Below are positions 11,314-24,064 of a stretch of DNA of 64,000 nt, piece by piece (position 1 is the stretch's first letter; each line of letters begins with the position of its first letter). This stretch comes from Myrica gale. Lineage: Eukaryota > Streptophyta > Magnoliopsida > Fagales > Myricaceae. Where the stretch lies: the NCBI GenBank assembly GCA_963930655.1, contig OZ005607.1, forward strand, positions 15,206,874 through 15,270,873, given 5' to 3'. The notes beneath the pieces were generated by a model that saw only the letters and a program-made list of their open reading frames with translations, searched no databases and had not been told where the DNA came from. The position numbers were made by a program, and so were the translations under genes.

Positions 11314-13288
11314 AAAACAAAGTAGATAGATTAATGAAATTGTTAAAGACGAAAAGATAATTAAAAAATTTCCAAAATTAATGCCTTTAAAAAATCGATA
11401 CTGATACGAACTCCACCTACAATTGTGATGAAACACAATAACAATTATGGATTGGAACCCCAGGAACGTGAGGACAAGATTGGTTGAGCCTTGACCCGTC
11501 ACCTAACCAGTTGAAAGACCAAGGCTACGAAGTATTGAAACGCCACACCAACAAAACTCAAGAAACTCTCAAGAAATCAGGGTGATAAGTTTCGGTTGCT
11601 TGAACGCAACAGAATAAACTTTATAAGTTCAAATAGTTCTTTGAGGAACCAAGACGAACACAAGACCTCTCAAAAGTTGAAAGTTTAATCTTAACCACGA
11701 ATTGGTTACTGTTCACACGAAATGGACCTTATAAATATTTGGAACGTCCCTCCAAAAGTAGGAAAAGTCATAACTAAAACATTAAAGAGACACTTAGGGT
11801 GCGTTTGTGTACCAAAATTTTACCCCCTCTAAAATTTTAACACAATTAAATATTACAATATAATCTCTCTCTCCCCATCAAATCATTACTATTTACTACA
11901 AAAAATATAAAAAATTATCTCTCTCATCACTTTTTCACTAAACCCAATACCTAAAATTTTAACAACACTAAAATTTTACAACACAAACACAACCTTAACA
12001 AGCTCCTACGAAATTAGGTCTCTTGGACTGCAGTAGCAAACCGAAAATAGCTAAAAGACCATATTCAATGTATCTAACATTTCCATCAATGACCGCACTC
12101 ATTCTCCTATTTAATATCCCTGAAACTCATTAAATTCGTGACTAAGAATAGGCAAACCTCGCCGGTCACGGTTACTGTTCATATTGAGCCTCTTCACTTG
12201 TCGCTTGATAACGGGGTTAAGCCGGAGAAAGTGCGGGACACCTCGGGAGCACCATGGAATGTTTGGAATGAGCGAAATGTACACTCGGGGACTTCGGGAC
12301 GTGAAAACCCGGGATAGATAGACGCTTCGGCAAAGGAATGGAGACCTCGGCAGGAAATTCACTCGGAGACACTGATGACTTGGAGTGAGAAATGGTTATT
12401 ATTTGAGCCTAACTTGGTCATTTTAGAATCAGCCCGACTCTCTTGGATTAGCCCATTGAGGGCTTCCATGAAACGTTTAGCTCTAAATGACAAAGGATCT
12501 TCAGCTCCATTCCCACGTGTATGTCCCCAGCTCCTGGGTTTGCATCAGATACAATATATTATTGAAGAAAAAGAACCAAATAGATTAATGGAAGAGTTGT
12601 AGAAAAAAATATAGCTAAAAAGTACTCCAAATTAATTACTTTAAAAATTAGATGCCTCCTATTTAATTACATGGAGCGAATAGATTCACGCACGTTTATA
12701 CATGACGATAAAAAGGAAAAATAGACCACATTAATTAGTTTAAAACATTATAGATACCTTGATATTGAAAAAAAAAATGTTGCAAACAGATTTTTAGCAG
12801 AGTTATAGCCAAAAGATAATTTAAAAATCGTCTCAGTTGACTTCTTTAATAATTAGACAGCTTCATATTGAAGAAAATGAAGTAGATAGATTAATGGAAT
12901 TGTTATAAACAAAAGATAAATAAAAAATGACCTAATTAATTTGATTAAAAAATAGATACCTTATTATTGAGGAAAAGGAACCAAACAGATTAATGGTAGA
13001 GTTATAGACCAAAATAAAAATGAAAAATAGTCCAAATTAATTAGTTTAAAAATTCGAAACCTTATTAAAGAAGAAAATGATGTAAATAGATTAATGGAAG
13101 AGTTATAGATGGAAAAATAAACTAAAAAAATCGTCAAAATTAACTTGTATAATGATTGGATACCTTAAAATTGAAGAAAGCGAGCCAAATGGATTAATGA
13201 AAGGTTATTGCAAGAGTTATAGACTAAAAGATAATTTAAAAATCGTCAAAATTGACTTCTTTAATAATTAGATACGATCGTGATGAAG
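11314..13288 (+). repeat. Monomer 7, last MITE-bearing variant M, right end switching type (1975 bp)
   Basis: Holds the fourth MITE (11797-11994) and the 25-bp deletion near 12485. Its end leaves the M type: private changes occur at atagatgg (near 13106) and cttgtataatg (near 13145), and aatcgtcaaaattgacttc near 13241 is the form of the ordinary monomers. The right edge of the amplified block therefore lies between about 13131 and 13243. Confidence 0.94.
11797..11994. mobile_element. Tourist-like MITE, copy 4 (carried by monomer amplification)
   Basis: Last copy, flanked by TTA at 11794-11796 and 11995-11997. Monomer 8, directly downstream, has an empty site (cacttgacaag near 13766). Confidence 0.88.
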
Positions 13289-15084
13289 AAAACAAAGTAG
13301 ATAGATTAATGAAATTGTTAAAGATGAAAAGATAATTAAAAAATTTCCAAAATTAATGCGTTTAAAAAATCGATACTGATACGAACTCCACCTACAATTG
13401 TGAGGAAACACAATAACAATTATGGATTGGAACCCCAGGAACGTGAGGACACGATTGGTTGAGCCTTGACCCGTCACCTAACCAGATGAAAGACCAAGGC
13501 TACGAAGTATTGAAACGCCAAAGCAACAAAACTCAAGAAACTCTCTAGAAATCAGGGTGATAAGTTTCGGTTGCTTGAACGCAACAGAATAAACTTTATA
13601 AGTTCAAATAGTTTTTTGAAGAACCAAGACGAACACAAGACCTCTCAAAAGTTGAAAGTTTAATCTTAACCACGACTTGGTTACTGTTCACACGAAATGG
13701 ACCTTATAAATATTTGGAACGTCCCTCCAAAAGTAGGAAAAGTCATAACTAAAACATTAAAGCGACACTTGACAAGCTCCTACGAAATTAGGTCTCTTGG
13801 ACTGCAATAGCAAACCGAAAATAGCTAAAAGACCAGATTCAATGTATCTAACATTTCCATCAAAGACCGCACTCATTCTCCTATTTAATATCCCTGAAAC
13901 TCATTAAATTCGTGACTAAGAATAGGCAAACCTCGCCGGTCACGGTTACTGTTCATATTGAGCCTCTTCACTTGTCGCTTGATAACGGGGTTAAGCCGGA
14001 GAAAGTGCGGGACACCTCGGGAGCACCTTGGAATGTTTGGAATGAGCGAAATGTACACTCGGGGACCTCGGGACATGAAAACCCGGGATAGATAGACGCC
14101 TCGGCAAAGGAATGGAGACCTCGGCAGGAAATTCACTCGGAGACACTGATGACTTGGAGTGAGAAATGGTTATTATTTGAGCCCGACTTGGTCATTTTAG
14201 AATCAGCCCGACTCTCTTGGATTAGCCCATTGAGGGCTTCCATGAAACGTTTAGCTCTAAAGTCTTGTAATTGGGCCCCTTGCAAATGACAAAGGATCTT
14301 CAGCTCCATTGCCACCTGTATGTCCCCAGCTCCTGGGTTTGCATCAGATACCATATTATTGAAGAAAAAGAACCAAATAGATTAATGGAAGAGTTGTAGA
14401 CAAAAATATAGCTAAAAAGTAGTCCAAATTAATTACTTTAAAAATTAGATGCCCTCCTATTTAATTACATGGAGCGAATAGATTCACGCACGTTTATACA
14501 TGATGATAAAAAGGAAAAATAGACCACATTAATTAGTTTAAAACATTATAGCTACCTTAATATTGAAAAAAAAAATGTTGCAAACAGATTTTTAGCAGAG
14601 TTATAGCCAAAAGATAATTTGAAAATCGTCTCAGTTGACTTCTTTAATAATTAGATACCTTCATATTGAAGAAAATGAAGTAGATAGATTAATGGTATTG
14701 TTACAAACAAAAGATAAATAAAAAATGACCTAATTCATTTGATTAAAAAATAGATACCTTATTATTGAGGAAAAGGAACCAAATAGAATAATGGTCGAGT
14801 TATAGACCAAAATAAAAATGAAAAATAGTCCAAATTAATTAGTTTAAACATTCGAAACCTTATTAAAGAAGAAAATGATGTAAATAGATTAATAGAAGAG
14901 TTATAGACGGAAAAATAAACTAAAAATCGTCAAAATTAACTTGTTTAATGATTGGATACCTTAAAATTGAAGAAAGCGAGCCAAATGGATTAATGAAAGG
15001 TTATTGCAAGAGTTATAGACTAAAAGATAATTTAAAAATCGTCAAAATTGACTTCTTTGACAATTAGATGCGATCGTGATGAAG
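13289..15084 (+). repeat. Monomer 8, chimera of A1-like left part and B-like right part (1796 bp)
   Basis: Positions 13400-13800 carry the rare A1 set of monomer 1: gaggaaacac, acacgattgg, aaagcaac, ctctctagaaatc, gttttttgaag, cacgacttgg and cgacacttgacaag. From about 14074 it carries B markers: gggacatgaaaac, actctcttgg, ccatgaaac and the cacctgtatg form. The switch lies between about 13800 and 14074. Confidence 0.92.
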
Positions 15085-16880
15085 AAAACAAAGTAGATAG
15101 ATTAATGAAATTGTTAAAGACGAAAAGATAATTAAAAAATTTCCAAAATTAATGCGTTTAAAAAATCGATACTGATACGAACTCCACCTACAATTGTGAT
15201 GAAACCCAATAACAATTATGGATTGGAACCCCAGGAACGTGAGGACAAGATTGGTTGAGCCTTGACCCGTCACCTAACCAGATGAAAGACCAAGGCTACG
15301 AAGTATTGAAACGCCACACCAACAAAACTCAAGAAACTCTCAAGAAATCAGGGTGATAAGTTTCGGTTGCTTGAACGCAACAGAATAAACTTTATAAGTT
15401 CAAATAGTTCTTTGAAGAACCAAGACGAACACAAGACCTCTCAAAAGTTGAAAGTTTAATCTTAACCACGAATTGGTTACTGTTCACACGAAATGGACCT
15501 TATAAATATTTGGAACGTCCCTCCAAAAGTAGGAAAAGTCATAACTAAAACATTAAAGAGACACTTAACAAGCTCCTACGATATTAGGTCTCCTGGACTG
15601 CAATAGCAAACCGAAAATAGCTAAAAGACCAGATTCAATGTATCTAACATTTCCATCAAAGACCGCACTCATTCTCCTATTTAATATCCCTGAAACTCAT
15701 TAAATTCGTGACTAAGAATAGGCAAACCTCGCCGGTCACGGTTACTGTTCATATTGAGCCTCTTCACTTGTCGCTTGATAACGGGGTTAAGCCGGAGAAA
15801 GTGCGGGACACCTCGGGAGCACCTTGGAATGTTTGGAATGAGCGAAATGTACACTCGGGGACCTCGGGACATGAAAACCCGGGATAGATAGACGCCTCGG
15901 CAAAGGAATGGAGACCTCGGCAGGAAATTCACTCGGAGACACTGATGACTTGGAGTGAGAAATGGTTATTATTTGAGCCCGACTTGGTCATTTTAGAATC
16001 AGCCCGACTCTCTTGGATTAGCCCATTGAGGGCTTCCATGAAACGTTTAGCTCTAAAGTCTTGTAATTGGGCCCCTTGCAAATGACAAAGGATCTTCAGC
16101 TCCATTGCCACCTGTATGTCCCCAGCTCCTGGGTTTGCATCAGATACCATATTATTGAAGAAAAAGAACCAAATAGATTAATGGAAGAGTTGTAGACAAA
16201 AATATAGCTAAAAAGTAGTCCAAATTAATTACTTTAAAAATTAGATGCCCTCCTATTTAATTACATGGAGCGAATAGATTCACGCACGTTTATACATGAT
16301 GATAAAAAGGAAAAATAGACCACATTAATTAGTTTAAAACATTATAGCTACCTTAATATTGAAAAAAAAAATGTTGCAAACAGATTTTTAGCAGAGTTAT
16401 AGCCAAAAGATAATTTGAAAATCGTCTCAGTTGACTTCTTTAATAATTAGATACCTTCATATTGAAGAAAATGAAGTAGATAGATTAATGGTATTGTTAC
16501 AAACAAAAGATAAATAAAAAATGACCTAATTCATTTGATTAAAAAATAGATACCTTATTATTGAGGAAAAGGAACCAAATAGAATAATGGTCGAGTTATA
16601 GACCAAAATAAAAATGAAAAATAGTCCAAATTAATTAGTTTAAACATTCGAAACCTTATTAAAGAAGAAAATGATGTAAATAGATTAATAGAAGAGTTAT
16701 AGACGGAAAAATAAACTAAAAATCGTCAAAATTAACTTGTTTAATGATTGGATACCTTAAAATTGAAGAAAGCGAGCCAAATGGATTAATGAAAGGTTAT
16801 TGCAAGAGTTATAGACTAAAAGATAATTTAAAAATCGTCAAAATTGACTTCTTTGACAATTAGATGCGATCGTGATGAAG
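15085..16880 (+). repeat. Monomer 9, variant B, G/T haplotype (1796 bp)
   Basis: First full B monomer. B markers are gatattaggtctcctgg near 15580, gggacatgaaaac near 15866, cacctgtatg near 16109 and gacaattagatgcg at its end. It has aagattgg and ggaacgtccc, one of the two linked haplotypes that alternate in the B region. Confidence 0.95.
15812..15936. other. GC-rich island with six CTCGG motifs (reference copy in monomer 9)
   Basis: CTCGG occurs at 15812, 15854, 15863, 15896, 15916 and 15932, within 125 bp of otherwise A+T-rich sequence, together with CCCGGG and several other CpGs. The cluster is present in every monomer with small changes; monomer 1, for example, has accttggg and acctcgtc at two of the sites. 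It looks like a degenerate short repeat or the relic of a GC-rich sequence. No known binding site is recognised. Confidence 0.6.
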
Positions 16881-18672
16881 AAAACAAAGTAGATAGATTA
16901 ATGAAATTGTTAAAGACGAAAAGATAATTAAAAAATTTCCAAAATTAATGCGTTTAAAAAATCGATACTGATACGAACTCCACCTACAATTGTGATGAAA
17001 CCCAATAACAATTATGGATTGGAACCCCAGGAACGTGAGGACAAGAATGGTTGAGCCTTGACCCGTCACCTAACCAGATGAAAGACCAAGGCTACGAAGT
17101 ATTGAAACGCCACACCAACAAAACTCAAGAAACTCTCAAGAAATCAGGGTGATAAGTTTCGGTTGCTTGAACGCAACAGAATAAACTTTATAAGTTCAAA
17201 TAGTTCTTTGAAGAACCAAGACGAACACAAGACCTCTCAAAAGTTGAAAGTTTAATCTTAACCACGAATTGGTTACTGTTCACACGAAATGGACCTTATA
17301 AATATTTGGAACTTCCCTCCAAAAGTAGGAAAAGTCATAACTAAAACATTAAAGAGACACTTAACAAGCTCCTACGATATTAGGTCTCCTGGACTGCAAT
17401 AGCAAACCGAAAATAGCTAAAAGACCAGATTCAATGTATCTAACATTTCCATCAAAGACCGCACTCATTCTCCTATTTAATATCCCTGAAACTCATTAAA
17501 TTCGTGACTAAGAATAGGCAAACCTCGCCGGTCACGGTTACTGTTCATATTGAGCCTCTTCACTTGTCGCTTGATAACGGGGTTAAGCCGGAGAAAGTGC
17601 GGGACACCTCGGGAGCACCTTGGAATGTTTGGAATGAGCGAAATGTACACTCGGGGACCTCGGGACATGAAAACCCGGGATAGATAGACGCCTCGGCAAA
17701 GGAATGGAGACCTCGGCAGGAAATTCACTCGGAGACACTGATGACTTGGAGTGAGAAATGGTTATTATTTGAGCCCGACTTGGTCATTTTAGAATCAGCC
17801 CGACTCTCTTGGATTAGCCCATTGAGGGCTTCCATGAAACGTTTAGCTCTAAAGTCTTGTAATTGGGCCCCTTGCAAATGACAAAGGATCTTCAGCTCCA
17901 TTGCCACCTGTATGTCCCCAGCTCCTGGGTTTGCATCAGATACCATATTATTGAACCAAATAGATTAATGGAAGAGTTGTAGACAAAAATATAGCTAAAA
18001 AGTAGTCCAAATTAATTACTTTAAAAATTAGATGCCCTCCTATTTAATTACATGGAGCGAATAGATTCACGCAGCGTTTATACATGATGATAAAAAGTGA
18101 AAAATAGACCACATTAATTAGTTTAAAACATTATAGCTACCTTAATATTGAAAAAAAAAATGTTGGCAAAACAGATTTTTAGCAGAGTTATAGCCAAAAG
18201 ATAATTTGAAAATCGTCTCAGTTGACTTCTTTAATAATTAGATACCTTCATATGAAGAAAATGAAGTAGATAGATTAATGGTATTGTTACAAACAAAAGA
18301 TAAATAAAAAATGACCTAATTCATTTGATTAAAAAATAGATACCTTATTATTGAGGAAAAGGAACCAAATAGAATAATGGTCGAGTTATAGACCAAAATA
18401 AAAATGAAAAATAGTCCAAATTAATTAGTTTAAACATTCGAAACCTTATTAAAGAAGAAAATGATGTAAATAGATTAATAGAAGAGTTATAGACGGAAAA
18501 ATAAACTAAAAATCGTCAAAATTAACTTGTTTAATGATTGGATACCTTAAAATTGAAGAAAGCGAGCCAAATGGATTAATGGAAAGGTTATTGCAAGAGT
18601 TATAGACTAAAAGATAATTTAAAAAATCGTCAAAATTGACTTCTTTGACAATTAGATGCGATCGTGATGAAG
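16881..18672 (+). repeat. Monomer 10, variant B, A/T haplotype, indel-rich right part (1792 bp)
   Basis: Carries the second linked haplotype: aagaatgg near 17043 and ggaacttccc near 17308. The left part is clean. After 17955 it loses 9 bp (gaagaaaaa) and gains or loses single bases at many sites, the start of the suspected assembly-error stretch that continues into monomer 11. Confidence 0.9.
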
Positions 18673-20008
18673 AAAACAAAGTAGATAGATTAATGAAATT
18701 GTTAAAGACGAAAAGATAATTAAAAAATTTCCAAAATTAATGCGTTTAAAAAATCGATACTGATACGAACTCCACCTACAATTGTGGATGAAACCCAATT
18801 AACAATTATGGATTGGAACCCCAGGAACGTGAGGACAAGATTGGTTGAGCCTTTGACCCGTCACCTAACCAGATGAAAGACCAAGGCTACGAAGTATTGA
18901 AACGCCACACCAACAAAACTCAAGAAACTCTCAAGAAATCAGGGTGATAAGTTTCGGTTGCTTGAACGCAACAGAATAAACTTTATAAGTCAAATAGTTC
19001 TTTGAAGAACCCAAGACGAACACAAGACCTCTCAAAAGTTGAAAGTTTAATCTTAACCACGAATTGGTTACTGTTCACACGAAATGGACCTTATAAATAT
19101 TTGGAACGTCCCTCCAAAAGTAGGAAAAGTCATAACTAAAACATTAAAGAGACACTTAACAAGCTCCTACGATATTAGGTCTCCTGGACTGCAATAGCAA
19201 ACCGAAAATAGCTAAAAGACCAGATTCAATGTATCTAACATTTCCATCAAAGACCGCACTCATTCTCCTATTTAATATCCCTGAAACTCATTAAATTCGT
19301 GACTAAGAATAGGCAAACCTCGCCGGTCACGGTTACTGTTCATATTGAGCCTCTTCACTTGTCGCTTGGATAACGGGGTTAAGCCGGAGAAAGTGCGGGA
19401 CACCTAGGGAGCACCTTGGAATGTTTGGAATGAGCGAAATGTACACTCGGGGACCTCGGGACATGAAAACCCGGGATAGATAGACGCCTCGGCAAAGGAA
19501 TGGAGACCTCGGCAGGAAATTCAACTCGGAGACACTGATGACTTGGAGTGAGAAATGGTTATTATTTGAGCCCGACTTGGTCATTTTAGAATCAGCCCGA
19601 CTCTCTTGGATTAGCCCATTGAGGGCTTCCATGGAAACGTTTAGCTCTAAAGTCTTGTAATTGGGCCCCTTGCAAATGACAAAGGATCTTCAGCTCCATG
19701 CCACCTGTATGTCCCCAGCTCCTGGGTTTGCATCAGATACCATATTATTGAAGAAAAAGAACCAAATAGATTAATGGAAGAGTTGTAGACAAAAATATAG
19801 CTAAAAAGTAGTCCAAATTAATTACTTTAAAAATTAGATGCCCTCCTATTTAATTACATGGAGCGAATAGATTCACGCACGTTTATACATGATGATAAAA
19901 AGGAAAAATAGACCACATTAATTAGTTTAAAACATTATAGCTACCTTAATATTGAAAAAAAAAATGTTGCAAACAGATTTTTAGCAGAGTTATAGCCAAA
20001 AGATAATT
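17956..20008. other. Indel-rich stretch, probable assembly or consensus error
   Basis: Within 2.05 kb I count about 17 single-base insertions or deletions relative to neighbouring B monomers that are otherwise identical. Examples: gcagcgttta near 18071, tgttggcaaaac near 18163, catatgaag near 18250, attgtggatg near 18781, cctttgaccc near 18851, gcttggataac near 19364, tcaactcgg near 19521 and ctccatgcc near 19693. Sequence on both sides is clean. Single-base indels without matching substitutions are typical of uncorrected long-read sequence. The 9-bp loss near 17955 lies between GAA repeats and could be real. Confidence 0.8.
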
Positions 20009-20472
20009 GAAAATCGTCTCAGTTGACTTCTTTAATAATTAGATACCTTCATATTGAAGAAAATGAAGTAGATAGATTAATGGTATTGTTACAAACAAAA
20101 GATAAATAAAAAATGACCTAATTCATTTGATTAAAAAATAGATACCTTATTATTGAGGAAAAGGAACCAAATAGAATAATGGTCGAGTTATAGACCAAAA
20201 TAAAAATGAAAAATAGTCCAAATTAATTAGTTTAAACATTCGAAACCTTATTAAAGAAGAAAATGATGTAAATAGATTAATAGAAGAGTTATAGACGGAA
20301 AAATAAACTAAAAATCGTCAAAATTAACTTGTTTAATGATTGGATACCTTAAAATTGAAGAAAGCGAGCCAAATGGATTAATGAAAGGTTATTGCAAGAG
20401 TTATAGACTAAAAGATAATTTAAAAATCGTCAAAATTGACTTCTTTGACAATTAGATGCGATCGTGATGAAG
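18673..20472 (+). repeat. Monomer 11, variant B, indel-rich (1800 bp)
   Basis: A B monomer of the aagattgg/ggaacgtccc haplotype with isolated single-base indels near 18786, 18799, 18853, 18990, 19010, 19369, 19523, 19634, 19699 and 20008, plus a substitution near 19406. After about 20010 the sequence is again identical in type to the neighbours. Confidence 0.88.
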
Positions 20473-22268
20473 AAAACAAAGTAGATAGATTAATGAAATT
20501 GTTAAAGACGAAAAGATAATTAAAAAATTTCCAAAATTAATGCGTTTAAAAAATCGATACTGATACGAACTCCACCTACAATTGTGATGAAACCCAATAA
20601 CAATTATGGATTGGAACCCCAGGAACGTGAGGACAAGAATGGTTGAGCCTTGACCCGTCACCTAACCAGATGAAAGACCAAGGCTACGAAGTATTGAAAC
20701 GCCACACCAACAAAACTCAAGAAACTCTCAAGAAATCAGGGTGATAAGTTTCGGTTGCTTGAACGCAACAGAATAAACTTTATAAGTTCAAATAGTTCTT
20801 TGAAGAACCAAGACGAACACAAGACCTCTCAAAAGTTGAAAGTTTAATCTTAACCACGAATTGGTTACTGTTCACACGAAATGGACCTTATAAATATTTG
20901 GAACTTCCCTCCAAAAGTAGGAAAAGTCATAACTAAAACATTAAAGAGACACTTAACAAGCTCCTACGATATTAGGTCTCCTGGACTGCAATAGCAAACC
21001 GAAAATAGCTAAAAGACCAGATTCAATGTATCTAACATTTCCATCAAAGACCGCACTCATTCTCCTATTTAATATCCCTGAAACTCATTAAATTCGTGAC
21101 TAAGAATAGGCAAACCTCGCCGGTCACGGTTACTGTTCATATTGAGCCTCTTCACTTGTCGCTTGATAACGGGGTTAAGCCGGAGAAAGTGCGGGACACC
21201 TCGGGAGCACCTTGGAATGTTTGGAATGAGCGAAATGTACACTCGGGGACCTCGGGACATGAAAACCCGGGATAGATAGACGCCTCGGCAAAGGAATGGA
21301 GACCTCGGCAGGAAATTCACTCGGAGACACTGATGACTTGGAGTGAGAAATGGTTATTATTTGAGCCCGACTTGGTCATTTTAGAATCAGCCCGACTCTC
21401 TTGGATTAGCCCATTGAGGGCTTCCATGAAACGTTTAGCTCTAAAGTCTTGTAATTGGGCCCCTTGCAAATGACAAAGGATCTTCAGCTCCATTGCCACC
21501 TGTATGTCCCCAGCTCCTGGGTTTGCATCAGATACCATATTATTGAAGAAAAAGAACCAAATAGATTAATGGAAGAGTTGTAGACAAAAATATAGCTAAA
21601 AAGTAGTCCAAATTAATTACTTTAAAAATTAGATGCCCTCCTATTTAATTACATGGAGCGAATAGATTCACGCACGTTTATACATGATGATAAAAAGGAA
21701 AAATAGACCACATTAATTAGTTTAAAACATTATAGCTACCTTAATATTGAAAAAAAAAATGTTGCAAACAGATTTTTAGCAGAGTTATAGCCAAAAGATA
21801 ATTTGAAAATCGTCTCAGTTGACTTCTTTAATAATTAGATACCTTCATATTGAAGAAAATGAAGTAGATAGATTAATGGTATTGTTACAAACAAAAGATA
21901 AATAAAAAATGACCTAATTCATTTGATTAAAAAATAGATACCTTATTATTGAGGAAAAGGAACCAAATAGAATAATGGTCGAGTTATAGACCAAAATAAA
22001 AATGAAAAATAGTCCAAATTAATTAGTTTAAACATTCGAAACCTTATTAAAGAAGAAAATGATGTAAATAGATTAATAGAAGAGTTATAGACGGAAAAAT
22101 AAACTAAAAATCGTCAAAATTAACTTGTTTAATGATTGGATACCTTAAAATTGAAGAAAGCGAGCCAAATGGATTAATGAAAGGTTATTGCAAGAGTTAT
22201 AGACTAAAAGATAATTTAAAAATCGTCAAAATTGACTTCTTTGACAATTAGATGCGATCGTGATGAAG
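20473..22268 (+). repeat. Monomer 12, variant B, A/T haplotype (1796 bp)
   Basis: Clean B monomer with aagaatgg near 20636 and ggaacttccc near 20900. No private change was noticed. Confidence 0.95.
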
Positions 22269-24064
22269 AAAACAAAGTAGATAGATTAATGAAATTGTTA
22301 AAGACGAAAAGATAATTAAAAAATTTCCAAAATTAATGCGTTTAAAAAATCGATACTGATACGAACTCCACCTACAATTGTGATGAAACCCAATAACAAT
22401 TATGGATTGGAACCCCAGGAACGTGAGGACAAGATTGGTTGAGCCTTGACCCGTCACCTAACCAGATGAAAGACCAAGGCTACGAAGTATTGAAACGCCA
22501 CACCAACAAAACTCAAGAAACTCTCAAGAAATCAGGGTGATAAGTTTCGGTTGCTTGAACGCAACAGAATAAACTTTATAAGTTCAAATAGTTCTTTGAA
22601 GAACCAAGACGAACACAAGACCTCTCAAAAGTTGAAAGTTTAATCTTAACCACGAATTGGTTACTGTTCACACGAAATGGACCTTATAAATATTTGGAAC
22701 GTCCCTCCAAAAGTAGGAAAAGTCATAACTAAAACATTAAAGAGACACTTAACAAGCTCCTACGATATTAGGTCTCCTGGACTGCAATAGCAAACCGAAA
22801 ATAGCTAAAAGACCAGATTCAATGTATCTAACATTTCCATCAAAGACCGCACTCATTCTCCTATTTAATATCCCTGAAACTCATTAAATTCGTGACTAAG
22901 AATAGGCAAACCTCGCCGGTCACGGTTACTGTTCATATTGAGCCTCTTCACTTGTCGCTTGATAACGGGGTTAAGCCGGAGAAAGTGCGGGACACCTCGG
23001 GAGCACCTTGGAATGTTTGGAATGAGCGAAATGTACACTCGGGGACCTCGGGACATGAAAACCCGGGATAGATAGACGCCTCGGCAAAGGAATGGAGACC
23101 TCGGCAGGAAATTCACTCGGAGACACTGATGACTTGGAGTGAGAAATGGTTATTATTTGAGCCCGACTTGGTCATTTTAGAATCAGCCCGACTCTCTTGG
23201 ATTAGCCCATTGAGGGCTTCCATGAAACGTTTAGCTCTAAAGTCTTGTAATTGGGCCCCTTGCAAATGACAAAGGATCTTCAGCTCCATTGCCACCTGTA
23301 TGTCCCCAGCTCCTGGGTTTGCATCAGATACCATATTATTGAAGAAAAAGAACCAAATAGATTAATGGAAGAGTTGTAGACAAAAATATAGCTAAAAAGT
23401 AGTCCAAATTAATTACTTTAAAAATTAGATGCCCTCCTATTTAATTACATGGAGCGAATAGATTCACGCACGTTTATACATGATGATAAAAAGGAAAAAT
23501 AGACCACATTAATTAGTTTAAAACATTATAGCTACCTTAATATTGAAAAAAAAAATGTTGCAAACAGATTTTTAGCAGAGTTATAGCCAAAAGATAATTT
23601 GAAAATCGTCTCAGTTGACTTCTTTAATAATTAGATACCTTCATATTGAAGAAAATGAAGTAGATAGATTAATGGTATTGTTACAAACAAAAGATAAATA
23701 AAAAATGACCTAATTCATTTGATTAAAAAATAGATACCTTATTATTGAGGAAAAGGAACCAAATAGAATAATGGTCGAGTTATAGACCAAAATAAAAATG
23801 AAAAATAGTCCAAATTAATTAGTTTAAACATTCGAAACCTTATTAAAGAAGAAAATGATGTAAATAGATTAATAGAAGAGTTATAGACGGAAAAATAAAC
23901 TAAAAATCGTCAAAATTAACTTGTTTAATGATTGGATACCTTAAAATTGAAGAAAGCGAGCCAAATGGATTAATGAAAGGTTATTGCAAGAGTTATAGAC
24001 TAAAAGATAATTTAAAAATCGTCAAAATTGACTTCTTTGACAACTAGATGCGATCGTGATGAAG
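22269..24064 (+). repeat. Monomer 13, variant B, first member of a trimer (1796 bp)
   Basis: aagattgg/ggaacgtccc haplotype. Its last bases carry a private C (gacaactag, position 24044) where other B monomers have T. The only other copy of this C is at 29432, exactly 5388 bp (three monomers) away. Confidence 0.95.

Larger units (their letters stand above)
5086..13131. repeat. Amplified 1975-bp MITE-monomer block
   Basis: M-type markers (ccaaacagat, the longer A run, gacagcttca, the 25-bp deletion and the MITE) begin at 5086 inside subrepeat 5 of monomer 3. They stop between 13131 and 13243 near the end of monomer 7. The block is just over four periods of 1975 bp. Its edges lie in the subrepeat half and not at the phase used here for numbering. 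Confidence 0.85.

Noticed and set aside
19333-19632. 99-residue fused frame in monomer 11
   Set aside because: Created by single-base insertions in the suspected assembly-error stretch that join two chance frames.
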